Shown here: positions 1-8,005 of the stretch, one piece after another
Position numbering within the stretch: position 1 is the first letter of the stretch
Layout: each line of letters begins with the position of its first letter
Assembly: GCA_036506795.1 (NCBI GenBank)
Contig: DASXRC010000018.1
Location: 19,318 to 83,317, forward strand
Direction: 5' to 3'
From: DASXRC01 sp036506795
Lineage (GTDB): Bacteria; Actinomycetota; Actinomycetes; Mycobacteriales; Micromonosporaceae
DNA: 64,000 nucleotides
The notes under the pieces: model-generated
The model's input: the letters and a program-made list of their open reading frames with translations, nothing else
What the model was told of the DNA's origin: nothing
The model's database searches: none
Program-made: the position numbers and the translations under genes

Positions 1-15
1 GGAGCCGTCGTACCC

Positions 16-942
16 GTGATCCTCGTGCTACGCGCGCTCGGCGTGGGGGATCTCGCGACCGGCGTACCGGCCCTGCGCGGGTTGCGGCGGGCGTTCCCGC
101 GCGAGGAGCTGGCGCTGGCCGCGCCCGCCTGGCTCGCGCCGCTGGTGGAGCTGGCGGACGCCGTGGACCGGCTGGTCCCCGTGGACGACCTGACGCCGCG
201 CCCGTGGACGCTGGCGCCGCCCCGCCTCGCGGTCAACCTGCACGGTCGCGGTCCCCAGTCGCACCGGCTACTGGCCAGCGCGCGGCCGAGCCGGCTGCTG
301 GCGTTCGCCTGCCCGGCGGCCGGATTCGGCGACGGTCCGGAGTGGACGTTCGAGGAGCACGAGGTGGCCCGGTGGTGCCGGCTGGTCGCCTGGTACGGCG
401 TTCGGGTCGATCCGTACGACCTGCGGCTGCGAGTGCCGGTCGCGCGGGACGTGCCGACCGGGACGACCGTCGTGCACCCGGGCGCAAAGGCAAGGGAGCG
501 GCGCTGGCCGCCGGAACGGTTCGCCGACGTGGCCCGGGCGCTCGCGGCCGACGGGCATCGGGTGGTGGTGACGGGCTCGGCCAACGAGGAGGGGCTCGCC
601 GCCGCGGTCGCCCGCTCGGCGGGACTCGACGACGGCGCGCTGCTCGCCGGGCGCACCGACGCCGCGGACCTCGCCGCACTGGTGGCCCACGCGCGGCTCG
701 TAGTGTGCGGCGACACCGGGGTTGGTCACCTGGCCACGGCGTACGAGGTCCCGTCCGTGATTCTGTTCGGGCCCATGCCGCCACGCCTGTGGGGGCCGCC
801 GGACCGGCCGTGGCATGTGGCGCTGTGGCCGGGGCCGGGCGGTCGCTCGGATCCGGCCCTGCTCCGCATCTCGGCGGCGGACGTCCTCGCCGCCGCGGAT
901 GCCGCCCTCGCGGCGGCGCCGGAGCGGGTGCGGGCGAGGTGA
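16..942 (+). CDS. Glycosyltransferase family 9 (heptosyltransferase-like)
   Basis: A 308-residue GT-B fold transferase of family GT9, the ADP-heptose:LPS heptosyltransferase family. The N-terminal half opens with the family pattern LRALGVGDLATGVPALRGLR (about residues 5-24). The C-terminal donor half carries HPGAKARERRWPPERFA (about 155-171) and GDTGVGHLATAYEVP (about 234-248). The start is GTG at position 16, close to the window edge; whether an upstream partner gene exists cannot be seen. Actinobacteria have no LPS, so the acceptor is probably another surface glycan or a natural product; this is inference from the family only. The stop is followed directly by a topoisomerase remnant. Confidence 0.85.
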   Translation: MILVLRALGVGDLATGVPALRGLRRAFPREELALAAPAWLAPLVELADAVDRLVPVDDLTPRPWTLAPPRLAVNLHGRGPQSHRLLASARPSRLLAFACPAAGFGDGPEWTFEEHEVARWCRLVAWYGVRVDPYDLRLRVPVARDVPTGTTVVHPGAKARERRWPPERFADVARALAADGHRVVVTGSANEEGLAAAVARSAGLDDGALLAGRTDAADLAALVAHARLVVCGDTGVGHLATAYEVPSVILFGPMPPRLWGPPDRPWHVALWPGPGGRSDPALLRISAADVLAAADAALAAAPERVRAR

Positions 943-1164
943 GACTGCGGCGCAGCGACCCGGGCAGGCGCGGCATCGTGCTCGCCGCGACCGAGCTGGC
1001 CGCCGAGGGAGCTGCTCGGCAGTACTCCGACGATCGCGCGGGCGTCCTATGTGGATCCGCGGGTGCTCGACCTGTACCGGGACGGCACGGTTGCGCGGAT
1101 CGGCCGGGGCGCCACGCGGCGCGTCGCCGAGGAGGCCGTCCTGGAGCTGCTGCGTTCGGCGTGA
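943..1164 (+). pseudogene. DNA topoisomerase IB C-terminal remnant
   Basis: No intact ORF is present, but the frame starting at 1015 reads LGSTPTIARASYVDPRVLDL and continues to LLRSA with a TGA at 1162-1164. The ASYVDPRV segment matches the active-site tyrosine region at the C-terminus of bacterial topoisomerase IB. Just upstream, in a different frame (about 945-1010), RGIVLAATELAAEG resembles the preceding TVLAAV helix of the same family. The two pieces are out of frame and too close together, so the gene has lost its N-terminal bulk and carries a frameshift or small deletion. The family assignment rests on remembered motifs, not an alignment. Confidence 0.6.
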
Positions 1165-1194
1165 TGCGGAGTCCGAGTCCGGCCATGTCCGACG

Positions 1195-1200
1195 TAGCCT
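1195..1200 (+). promoter_or_regulatory. -10-like TAGCCT for a leaderless start
   Basis: TAGCCT ends 5 nt before the ATG at 1206. There is no good Shine-Dalgarno sequence upstream of that ATG. The layout suits transcription starting at or next to the start codon. Confidence 0.35.
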
Positions 1201-1205
1201 GAGGT

Positions 1206-2279
1206 ATGCCAGGCGTACGGAGGGTGTCCTGGGACCAGGTGCTGTGGTGGCGGATCCGCCGCCAGTTCCTCGCCGGAGAGAAGGGCGGGGACCCGGTCGC
1301 CGTCGCGCGCCGTCTGTGCGGCGTGCACGCGCAGGTCGCCGCCTCGGCCGTCGCCGCGCTCGACCTCCGCACGAAGGGCGCGACCACCGCGGCGACGGTG
1401 GACGCGCTGCTGTACACGAAGCGGGCGCTCGTGCGGACCTGGGCGGCCCGGGGCACGCTGCATCTCCTGCCGTCGGACGACTTGCCAACCTGGGTGGCCG
1501 CCATGTCCACCCGGACCCGGGAGACCACCGGCTCGTGGCTGAAGTATTACGGCGTCACCGCATCGCAGATGGCCGACGTCCTCGCGACGCTGCCCGATGT
1601 CCTCGCCGACAAGCCGCTCACCCGCGAGGAGCTGGCCGACGCCATCATCGGCGCCACTGGGCACACCGACCTTCGAGAGCCACTCACCCAGGGCTTCGGG
1701 GCGTTGCTCAAACCGGCCGCGTTCCGCGGCCTGATCTGCTCGGGGCCGCCCCGCGGCCGCAACGTTACGTTCGTCGCGCCGCGCGCGTGGCTCGGCAAAT
1801 GGGAGCCGGTCGACACCGACCAGGCCATCGACACGCTGACCGTGGCGTACCTCGGCGCCTATGGCCCGGCGACGCCGGACGAGTTCGCCCGCTGGTTCGA
1901 CCTCAAGCCGGCGCTCGCCAAGAAGTCGTTCGCCCGACTCGACGCCGCCGGAGCGTTGGCGCACGTCGAGGTGGAGGGCACACCCGGCGCCGTGCCGGAG
2001 GACCAGCTGGACGCCGTGACCGCCCCGCGAGCCAAGGGTGAGCCGACGGTCCTGCTCCTGCCCGCCTTCGACCCGTACGTCGTCGCGAGCACCCGCCAGC
2101 TCGACCACGTCGGCGCGGCCGGGCACAAGGCCGACGTTTCACGCCCGCAGGGCTGGATCTCCGCCACGCTCGTCGTTGACGGCTGGATCCGCGGCGTGTG
2201 GGAGGCCAGGGACGGAAGGCCCGAGGTGACCGCCTTCGGGACGCTCCCGCCGCACGTGGGCCGGCATCTCGACGGTTAG
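1206..2279 (+). CDS. AlkZ-like winged-helix DNA-binding protein (HTH_42)
   Basis: A 357-residue protein of the HTH_42/winged-helix family that includes the AlkZ and YcaQ DNA glycosylases, which unhook bulky or crosslinked alkyl adducts. The N-terminus VSWDQVLWWRIRRQFL and the following LCGVHAQVAASA (residues 37-48) match the family; AlkZ-type enzymes carry a Gln-x-Gln catalytic motif at this point and here it is His41-Ala42-Gln43. A C-terminal segment, LLLPAFDPYVVAS, and the closing beta-rich part are also typical. The ATG at 1206 has a TAGCCT hexamer 5 nt upstream. The gene stands alone on the plus strand and converges on the MOSC gene. Repair activity is inferred; a purely DNA-binding role is possible. 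Confidence 0.75.
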   Translation: MPGVRRVSWDQVLWWRIRRQFLAGEKGGDPVAVARRLCGVHAQVAASAVAALDLRTKGATTAATVDALLYTKRALVRTWAARGTLHLLPSDDLPTWVAAMSTRTRETTGSWLKYYGVTASQMADVLATLPDVLADKPLTREELADAIIGATGHTDLREPLTQGFGALLKPAAFRGLICSGPPRGRNVTFVAPRAWLGKWEPVDTDQAIDTLTVAYLGAYGPATPDEFARWFDLKPALAKKSFARLDAAGALAHVEVEGTPGAVPEDQLDAVTAPRAKGEPTVLLLPAFDPYVVASTRQLDHVGAAGHKADVSRPQGWISATLVVDGWIRGVWEARDGRPEVTAFGTLPPHVGRHLDG

Positions 2280-2295
2280 CCGGGTGGAGAGCGTG

Positions 2296-2835
2296 TCAGA
2301 AAGTGGGACGCGGCAGCAGCTTGCGGACCCGGTCGCCGGGGCGGACCACGCCGTCGTGGACGACGCGGGTGTTGACCCCGCGCAGGTTCAGTGCGTACCC
2401 GAAGTCCGAGTTCACGAACCGCAGCGCGTCCAGCCCGAACCGGGCCGCGAACTTCTTGCAGCCCCGGTGCGGCTGTCCGGTCAGCTCGAGAACCGCCGAG
2501 CCGACCTGGACCCGCGCGCCGACCGGAAGGTTGTCACCGCTGAGGTCGAGGTCGACGTAGAGCTGGTCGCCGGCGAGCGGCCATCGGTCCCGCGACCGGG
2601 CCAGCAGCGCCACCACCCGCGCGTTCATGACTGTGACCTGGCGTGTGGGGTTGCCGTCCTCGCCGAGCCAGACGTCCCCGACCAGGCCGGCCGAGGTGTC
2701 GAGGCGCGCTTCGGCCAGCGTCTCGCGTTCGTTGTCCGCCGGCCGCCGCACGATGAGCTCAACCGTGCCCTCGTCCCGCGGCGACCGACGTATCTCGTCG
2801 AGGCCCGCCTCCAACGCGGAAAGCTCCAGGTGCAT
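2296..2835 (-). CDS. MOSC domain-containing protein
   Basis: A 179-residue stand-alone MOSC domain, related to the C-terminus of molybdenum cofactor sulfurase. The domain spans about residues 20-175 and contains the invariant cysteine in PHRGCKKFAARFG (Cys126), preceded by the beta strand VQVGSAVLELTG. Stand-alone MOSC proteins are thought to handle sulfur or metal-sulfur groups, but substrates are mostly unknown. It is the last gene of a minus-strand run whose spacings are 19-55 nt, so it may be co-transcribed with the upstream hypothetical gene and RecQ. It ends 16 bp from the convergent winged-helix gene. Confidence 0.85.
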   Translation of the reverse strand: MHLELSALEAGLDEIRRSPRDEGTVELIVRRPADNERETLAEARLDTSAGLVGDVWLGEDGNPTRQVTVMNARVVALLARSRDRWPLAGDQLYVDLDLSGDNLPVGARVQVGSAVLELTGQPHRGCKKFAARFGLDALRFVNSDFGYALNLRGVNTRVVHDGVVRPGDRVRKLLPRPTF

Positions 2836-2890
2836 ACCCGAGACGGTGGCAGCCGTCGGCCGCCGCGGTCAACCGGTTTCCCACCGAGGC

Positions 2891-3379
2891 CTACTCCGCC
2901 AGCACGGTCGCCAGCTGGTCCCGGAACCTGCGTTCGGGCTCGGTGACCGGGTCGGTGCCCGGCGCCGGCGGGGCGCCGGCCGGCGGTGCGCCGACGACCT
3001 CGTCGGCGATGCTGACCAGCCAGTACCGGTACGCCCCGGCGTCGCCCTCGCCCACGCGGTCGGCCAGCAGCGCCACCGCCTCCCGGGCTCGATCCAGGGC
3101 GGACGCGACCGCCTCGGCCGGCTCCGCCGGCCGGATGACGGACAGCTGCTCGCCCTCCTCCGGGTCGCCCACGCGGGAGATCACCTCCTCGGCCACCGCC
3201 GCCACCAGCGGGCTGGCCGACTGGCGACCGGCGGCGATCGCCGCCAGGCCGGCGTCACCCTCCGCGATCGTGCGCCGCAGGCCGACCGGTTCGGCGGCCG
3301 CGGCGGCCGTCAGGACCGACTGCGGGAGGCCAACGAGCAGGCCCCACTCCTCATCCGTGAAGACCGACGGGTACGCCAT
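2891..3379 (-). CDS. Hypothetical protein, alpha-helical, acidic
   Basis: A 162-residue protein I cannot assign to a named family. It is Ala/Glu rich and predicted mostly helical, starting MAYPSVFTDEEWGLLVGLPQ and containing a proline-rich loop (about residues 130-142). It has no signal peptide, membrane segment, cysteine cluster or catalytic motif that I recognise. The start lies 19 nt after the RecQ stop with a plausible AAGGAGCCCT ribosome site, so it is probably translated from the RecQ transcript. Homologues of this style recur in actinobacteria, from memory, but without a function. Confidence 0.75.
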   Translation of the reverse strand: MAYPSVFTDEEWGLLVGLPQSVLTAAAAAEPVGLRRTIAEGDAGLAAIAAGRQSASPLVAAVAEEVISRVGDPEEGEQLSVIRPAEPAEAVASALDRAREAVALLADRVGEGDAGAYRYWLVSIADEVVGAPPAGAPPAPGTDPVTEPERRFRDQLATVLAE

Positions 3380-3398
3380 CAGGGCTCCTTCCGGTTCG

Positions 3399-5060
3399 TC
3401 ATTCGGCGTCCGCTTCCAGCAGGCCCTGCGCGCGGACGACCGACACCGACAGAGTCTTGTATCCCACCTCGTCGAAGAGCACCGTCATGCGGTCGCCGTC
3501 GTGGCTCAGCACCAACCCGGCGCCCCACTCGGTGTGCCGTACGCCGCTGTGCAGCGGGTACGGCCTGGCGCCCGCTCCGGTGGGCAACGCCGCACCCGCG
3601 CCGGCGTGGCAGTTGTCGCAGTGGCCACACGGACGGCTCAGGTGTTCACCGAAGTACGCGAGCAGCGTCCGGCCGCGGCACTTTCGGGTCTCGGCGAAAA
3701 CCCGCATCATGTCGGTTCGCGAGCGCTGGACGGTGCGATACCGCGACGCCTCGGCGACGGCGGCCCGCGCGGCGTCGGCGGGCCCCGGGGCGTACGCCGG
3801 CGCGGCTAGGCGGCCGCGTCCGCCGCCCGCGGCGGCGCCGACCTGTTCGAGCAGGCCGAGCAGCGTGCCGAGCTTGCGGGCGCCCAGCCCGGTGCGTTGA
3901 CGCAAGGCGGCACGGCTGTGCGGACCGTCCCGCAGCGCCGCGGCTACCGCCAGCAGCTCCGCCTCGTCGGGCGCGCCGCCGTTGAAGTACCGGTGCAGGG
4001 CGACATCCTCGGCGCGGTACAACAGCAGGGCGCGCGCCGGGCGGCCGTCCCGCCCGGCCCGGCCGATCTCCTGCAGGTAGCTGTCCGGCGACTGGGGCAG
4101 CGCGAGGTGCGCCACCCAGCGGATGTTGGGCTTGTCGATGCCCATGCCGAACGCCGACGTCGCGACCATCACGGGGATGCGGTCGGCGAGGAACTCCTCG
4201 TGCCGGTCGTGCCGCAGGCCGGCCGCCATTCCCGCGTGGTACGCCAGCGCGTCGATGCCCTCGCCGCGCAGCCGGGCGGCCGTGTCGTCGGCCGCCCGCC
4301 GGGTCGGTACGTAGACGATGCCTGGGCGCTCGCCCTCGGCCAGCAGGGCACGTAGCCGCCGCCAGCGGTACTCCTCGGTTGGGCAGTTGGCCGCCTCCAG
4401 GAACAGGTTGCGCCGGTCCAGACCGGCGACGACGACGCACGGGTCACGCAGCCGCAGCCGGTCGACGATGTCCTCCCGGACCGGCGGCGACGCGGTGGCG
4501 GTCAGCGCCACGACCGGTGGCCGGCCGATGCCGTCGATGAGGTGGCCCAGCGCCAGGTAGTCGGGCCGAAAGTCGTGGCCCCAGGCCGAGACGCAGTGCG
4601 CCTCGTCCACCGCGACCAGGGCCGGCCGGAGGTCGCGGACCGCGGCCAGGCGGTCCGGCGCGGTCAGCTGCTCCGGCGTCGTGAACAGGAAGCGGGCGCC
4701 GCCGGCACGTACCTCCGCGAGGGCCGCGGCCCGGCGCGTCGGCGACTCCGCCGAGCTGATTCGGACCGCCCGCAGCCGCGTGTCGCCGCGCTCGTTGAGC
4801 GCGGCGATCTGGTCCTGCTGCAACGCGAGCAGCGGTGATATCACGACCGTGGGGCCGGCCAGCAGCGTCGCCGGCACCTGGTAGACCGCGGACTTCCCGG
4901 CGCCGGTGGGCAGCACCACGACGGCGTCGCGGCCGGACATCAGCGCGCGCATCGCGGTGAGCTGGCTGGGCCGCAGCGTACGCCAGCCGAAGTGCCGGCG
5001 CGCGATCTGCCGCAGCCGCGGTCCGTGCAGCGCGAACCTCATCGCGTGCTTAGCGCGCAT
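3399..5060 (-). CDS. recQ: RecQ-family ATP-dependent DNA helicase
   Basis: A 553-residue superfamily 2 helicase unwinding DNA 3' to 5' in recombination and fork repair. Walker A is LPTGAGKS (Lys56), the DEAH box is at residues 152-155 followed by the RecQ aromatic-rich loop (CVSAWGHDFRPDY), and motif VI is QEIGRAGRDGRPA. The zinc module is visible as CRGRTLLAYFGE...CGHCDNC. There is no HRDC domain; the C-terminus instead ends in a small beta module (HTEWGAGLVLSHDGDRMTVL) that I associate with actinobacterial RecQ proteins. An alternative ATG lies at 5042. The gene starts 28 nt after the MarR-like gene and may share its transcript. Confidence 0.93.
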   Translation of the reverse strand: MRAKHAMRFALHGPRLRQIARRHFGWRTLRPSQLTAMRALMSGRDAVVVLPTGAGKSAVYQVPATLLAGPTVVISPLLALQQDQIAALNERGDTRLRAVRISSAESPTRRAAALAEVRAGGARFLFTTPEQLTAPDRLAAVRDLRPALVAVDEAHCVSAWGHDFRPDYLALGHLIDGIGRPPVVALTATASPPVREDIVDRLRLRDPCVVVAGLDRRNLFLEAANCPTEEYRWRRLRALLAEGERPGIVYVPTRRAADDTAARLRGEGIDALAYHAGMAAGLRHDRHEEFLADRIPVMVATSAFGMGIDKPNIRWVAHLALPQSPDSYLQEIGRAGRDGRPARALLLYRAEDVALHRYFNGGAPDEAELLAVAAALRDGPHSRAALRQRTGLGARKLGTLLGLLEQVGAAAGGGRGRLAAPAYAPGPADAARAAVAEASRYRTVQRSRTDMMRVFAETRKCRGRTLLAYFGEHLSRPCGHCDNCHAGAGAALPTGAGARPYPLHSGVRHTEWGAGLVLSHDGDRMTVLFDEVGYKTLSVSVVRAQGLLEADAE

Positions 5061-5088
5061 GCGGCCAGGTACCCCGCGCCATAGGCGG

Positions 5089-5694
5089 TTATGCCTGTGG
5101 CAGCGCCGCCGGCTCCTGCTCGGGGCAGCGCAGCCGCAGCTGGGCGTGCCCGAACGGGAGGTCGACCAGCCAGCAGTGGTGCGGCTCCGCGGTGCCGGGG
5201 TGGGCGTACCCCTCGAAAAACCGGCAGTTGACGCACATCCGGGTGACCGGGATCTGGCCGGTCTGCTGCAGTTGCCGGATCTGGCCGACCACCACGCCGA
5301 GCAGCTGACGCTGGCCGGCCTCGTCGAGATTGCCGAGCTCGGCCAGCAGATCGGCGGCCCAATGCAGCAGCTCCGGCGCCTGCTCGCGGCCGCGCGCGGT
5401 GAGCCGGACCCGGACGTCCTGCGGGGCGTACGACGGCGACGGGTCCATCGCCACCAAGCCCTCCCGGACCAGGGTGGAGACCGCGGCGAGCGTCGTCTGT
5501 GCGTTCATGCCGAGGTCGGCCGAGAGCTCGGTCAGCTGGTAGATCTCGAAGCGGCGGCTGAGCATGAGCAGCACCTGCTGCTGTGTCAGCGTGCGCTCGA
5601 GGCCGGCCGCGTCGGGTTCCTCGGACCGCTGCACGGCGACGGCGACGCGGACGAGGCCGGTGGCCAGCCGATGGCCAGTTGTCTCGAGGTCCAC
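5089..5694 (-). CDS. MarR-family regulator with C-terminal cysteine cluster
   Basis: A 201-residue protein with a MarR winged helix at about residues 30-115 (QVLLMLSRRFEIYQLTELSA, then the recognition helix MNAQTTLAAVSTLVREGLV and the wing with VRVRLTARG). Beyond the usual MarR length there is an extra tail with CVNC (Cys154, Cys157), HHC (Cys174) and a final Cys190, which looks like a metal or Fe-S site. The start is GTG at 5694, 18 nt after the sugar-dehydrogenase stop. It sits between that gene and recQ on one strand, so it may regulate its own operon. Ligand and targets are unknown; the metal or redox role is inference. Confidence 0.85.
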   Translation of the reverse strand: MDLETTGHRLATGLVRVAVAVQRSEEPDAAGLERTLTQQQVLLMLSRRFEIYQLTELSADLGMNAQTTLAAVSTLVREGLVAMDPSPSYAPQDVRVRLTARGREQAPELLHWAADLLAELGNLDEAGQRQLLGVVVGQIRQLQQTGQIPVTRMCVNCRFFEGYAHPGTAEPHHCWLVDLPFGHAQLRLRCPEQEPAALPQA

Positions 5695-5712
5695 GCGCGC
5701 ACACGTTACTAC

Positions 5713-6795
5713 CTATGGGGTGACGCGCAGGATCCGGTCGTCGTCGGCGGTGGGGGAGCCGCGACCGTCCCGATTGGACGTGAACACCCACAGCGACCCG
5801 TCGGGCGCCCGGGCGACGGTCCGCAGCCGGCCGTACGCCCCGACGAGCAGCGCCTCGGCGCCCCCGCCATCGGTGCCGATCCGGTACAGCCGCTGACCGC
5901 GCAGGCAGGCCATGTACACCGCGTGGCCGACGATCGCGATGCCACTCGGCGACGCGTCGTCGGTGCGCCAGGTCGCGACGGGGTTGACGAAGCGGTTGTC
6001 GTCTCCCACGCCCTCGACCTCCGGCCAGCCGTAGTTGCGGCCGGGCTCGATGCGGTTCAGCTCGTCGTACGTGTTCTGCCCGAACTCGGACGCGTACAGC
6101 TGCCCGCCGGCGTCCCAGGCCAGTCCCTGCACGTTGCGATGCCCGTAGCTGTACACCACCGAGTCCGGGAACGGGTTGCCCGGTGCCGGCCGGCCGTCCG
6201 GTGTCATCCGTAGGATCTTGCCGCCAAGGCTGTTCCGGTCCTGTGCGCGGCTTCGCACCCCGGCGTCGCCGGTGCCGGCGTACAGCATCCCGTCCGGCCC
6301 GAACGCGAGCCGGCCGCCGTCGTGGTTGCCCGCCTTCGGGATGCCGGTCAGGATCGGCTGCGGCCGCTCGCCGAGTCGGAGCCGGGCGATCCGGTTGTCC
6401 TCGGCCGCGGTGTAGTAGACATAGACCCAGTGGTCCTGGGCGTAGGTGGGTGAGACGGCAACCCCCAGCAGGCCGCCCTCCCCGGCAGGGCGGGCCTCGT
6501 CGATGCGGCCGACCTCGGTGACCTTCCCGTCCGAGGAAATCGACAGCAGCCGCCGGGAGTCCCGCTCGGTCACCAGCGCCGTACCGTCGGGCAGGAACGC
6601 CACGCCCCACGGCACCGACAGCCCGGTGGCCAGCGTGCGGACCGCGGACGTCGGCAGCTCCACGCGCCGCGCGTCACCGACCGTCGGGTCGGCGAACCAT
6701 CCGGTGCGGGAGCCGATCCCGTGCGTCGCCCCGGCCACGGCCACCGCGGCGACCACCCCGGCCGCGATCCATCCGGTACGCCGGCCTGCGGTCAC
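5713..6795 (-). CDS. PQQ-dependent sugar dehydrogenase (GSDH family), membrane-anchored or secreted
   Basis: A 360-residue six-bladed beta-propeller of the soluble glucose/sorbosone dehydrogenase family. An N-terminal hydrophobic segment (GWIAAGVVAAVAVAGA, about 8-23) acts as a signal or anchor. Family motifs include LSVPWGVAFLPDG, GEGGLLGVAVSP, the active-site GNHDGGRLAFGPDG, and YSYGHRNVQGLAWD. The enzyme would oxidise an aldose outside the membrane and pass electrons to an acceptor, if PQQ is available; some actinobacterial members may not use PQQ. Its ATG overlaps the stop of the upstream acetyltransferase by 4 bp (ATGA), so translation is coupled. Confidence 0.88.
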   Translation of the reverse strand: MTAGRRTGWIAAGVVAAVAVAGATHGIGSRTGWFADPTVGDARRVELPTSAVRTLATGLSVPWGVAFLPDGTALVTERDSRRLLSISSDGKVTEVGRIDEARPAGEGGLLGVAVSPTYAQDHWVYVYYTAAEDNRIARLRLGERPQPILTGIPKAGNHDGGRLAFGPDGMLYAGTGDAGVRSRAQDRNSLGGKILRMTPDGRPAPGNPFPDSVVYSYGHRNVQGLAWDAGGQLYASEFGQNTYDELNRIEPGRNYGWPEVEGVGDDNRFVNPVATWRTDDASPSGIAIVGHAVYMACLRGQRLYRIGTDGGGAEALLVGAYGRLRTVARAPDGSLWVFTSNRDGRGSPTADDDRILRVTP

Positions 6796-7091
6796 CCCCC
6801 GGCCCCGCCGCCCGCGAGCACGAGGTCCTGTTGCTCAGGGTGCTTTCGGAGGTAAGCCGCGATGTACGGGCACTGGGCGATGATCTTGCCACCGGCCGAG
6901 CGGACCTGGTCGAGCGCGCCCGCGGCCAGCTGCGCCGCCACGCCGTGCCCCTGATACTCGGGGTCGACCTCGGTGTGAATGAACACCACCGCCTCGGGGC
7001 GCCGCCGGTACTCGGCGAAGCCGACCAGGGCACCGTCGACCCAGGCCTCGAAGCGCTGCTCGTCGCTGTTGTTGCGGACCTCGACCTGCAC
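6792..7091 (-). CDS. Small GNAT-type N-acetyltransferase (YjdJ/COG2388-like)
   Basis: A 99-residue minimal acetyltransferase. The acetyl-CoA loop region is VDPEYQGHGVAAQLAAGALD (about 43-62), and KIIAQCPYIAAYLRKHPE near the C-terminus is the hallmark of the short COG2388 family, whose Cys may take part in catalysis. The start is GTG at 7091 with a strong GGGAAGGGAG ribosome site. It is the first gene of the minus-strand run and overlaps the sugar dehydrogenase by 4 bp. The substrate is unknown. A TAGTCT hexamer upstream on the minus strand is a candidate -10. Confidence 0.87.
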   Translation of the reverse strand: MQVEVRNNSDEQRFEAWVDGALVGFAEYRRRPEAVVFIHTEVDPEYQGHGVAAQLAAGALDQVRSAGGKIIAQCPYIAAYLRKHPEQQDLVLAGGGAGG

Positions 7092-7177
7092 GCGGCACTC
7101 CCTTCCCGGTGGGCAAGACTATCTCGACGTTGGCGGCTCGGGTTTGCGCCGGTCTCCCACGGGAGACATCCATCGGC

Positions 7178-8005
7178 ATGACGTCGACCGACCAGGCTCG
7201 TGCCGCGGCGATCCGCACCGAGCAGAGCGCGCCGCTCGAATGGCTGGCGCGGGCGGGCTTCGTCGGGTACGGCGTCACGCACCTCCTCGTGGCGTGGTTG
7301 GCGCTGCGGATCGCGTTCGGCAAGCCGGGTGCGGAGGGCGACCAGTCGGGCGCGCTGCGCACGCTGGCCGGCCAGCCGGCCGGCCGGTTCCTGGTCGGCG
7401 CGATCGGCGTCGGCCTGGCGGCGATGGCGGTATGGCAGGCGCTGCTGGCGATGGTCGGCCACCGGGCACTCCGGGCCACCGAGCGGGTCCTGGAACGGGT
7501 CGCGTCCGCCGGACGCACCATCTTCTACGGCTACCTCGCCTGGCTGGCGTTCCGGGTGATCGCGGGCGCCGGAGGGCAGCCGTCCACCGCCAGCAAGCAG
7601 CAGGCGACGAGCTCGACGGTGATGTCCGAGCCGGCCGGGCGCTGGGGTGTCGGGGTGGCCGGGGTCGCCCTCGCCGCGCTGGGCATCGGACTGGCGATTT
7701 ACGGACTGGTGCGCCGGTTCGAACGGAACCTGGAAACCGGTCGGATGGGTCCAACAACACGCCGGACCGCTCGGTGGCTGGGCGTCGCCGGATACGCCGC
7801 GAAGGGCGTCGCGTACGGCATCGCGGGCGCGCTGCTCGTGGTCGCCGCGGCCACGTTCGACCCGAGCAAGGCCCGTGGGCTCGACGCGGCCCTGCGTACG
7901 CTCGCCGCCGCACCCTACGGCCGCGTGCTCCTCGCCGTCGTCGCGGCCGGCATCGCGGCGTTCGGCGTGTTCTGCTTCCTCCAGGCGCGTTACCGCCGCG
8001 TCTGA
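7178..8005 (+). CDS. DUF1206 family membrane protein
   Basis: A 275-residue integral membrane protein with about six hydrophobic helices arranged as three similar two-helix units: GFVGYGVTHLLVAWLALRIA, then LVGAIGVGLAAMAVWQALLA, then FYGYLAWLAFRVIA and so on. Each unit begins with a similar Gly-Tyr pattern (ARAGFVGYG, ASAGRTIFYGY, GVAGYAAKGVAYG), the DUF1206 repeat. I chose the ATG at 7178, which has GGGAGA 11 nt upstream, over the in-frame start at 7109. Function is unknown. The 3' end overlaps the convergent SDR gene by 16 bp. Confidence 0.88.
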   Translation: MTSTDQARAAAIRTEQSAPLEWLARAGFVGYGVTHLLVAWLALRIAFGKPGAEGDQSGALRTLAGQPAGRFLVGAIGVGLAAMAVWQALLAMVGHRALRATERVLERVASAGRTIFYGYLAWLAFRVIAGAGGQPSTASKQQATSSTVMSEPAGRWGVGVAGVALAALGIGLAIYGLVRRFERNLETGRMGPTTRRTARWLGVAGYAAKGVAYGIAGALLVVAAATFDPSKARGLDAALRTLAAAPYGRVLLAVVAAGIAAFGVFCFLQARYRRV

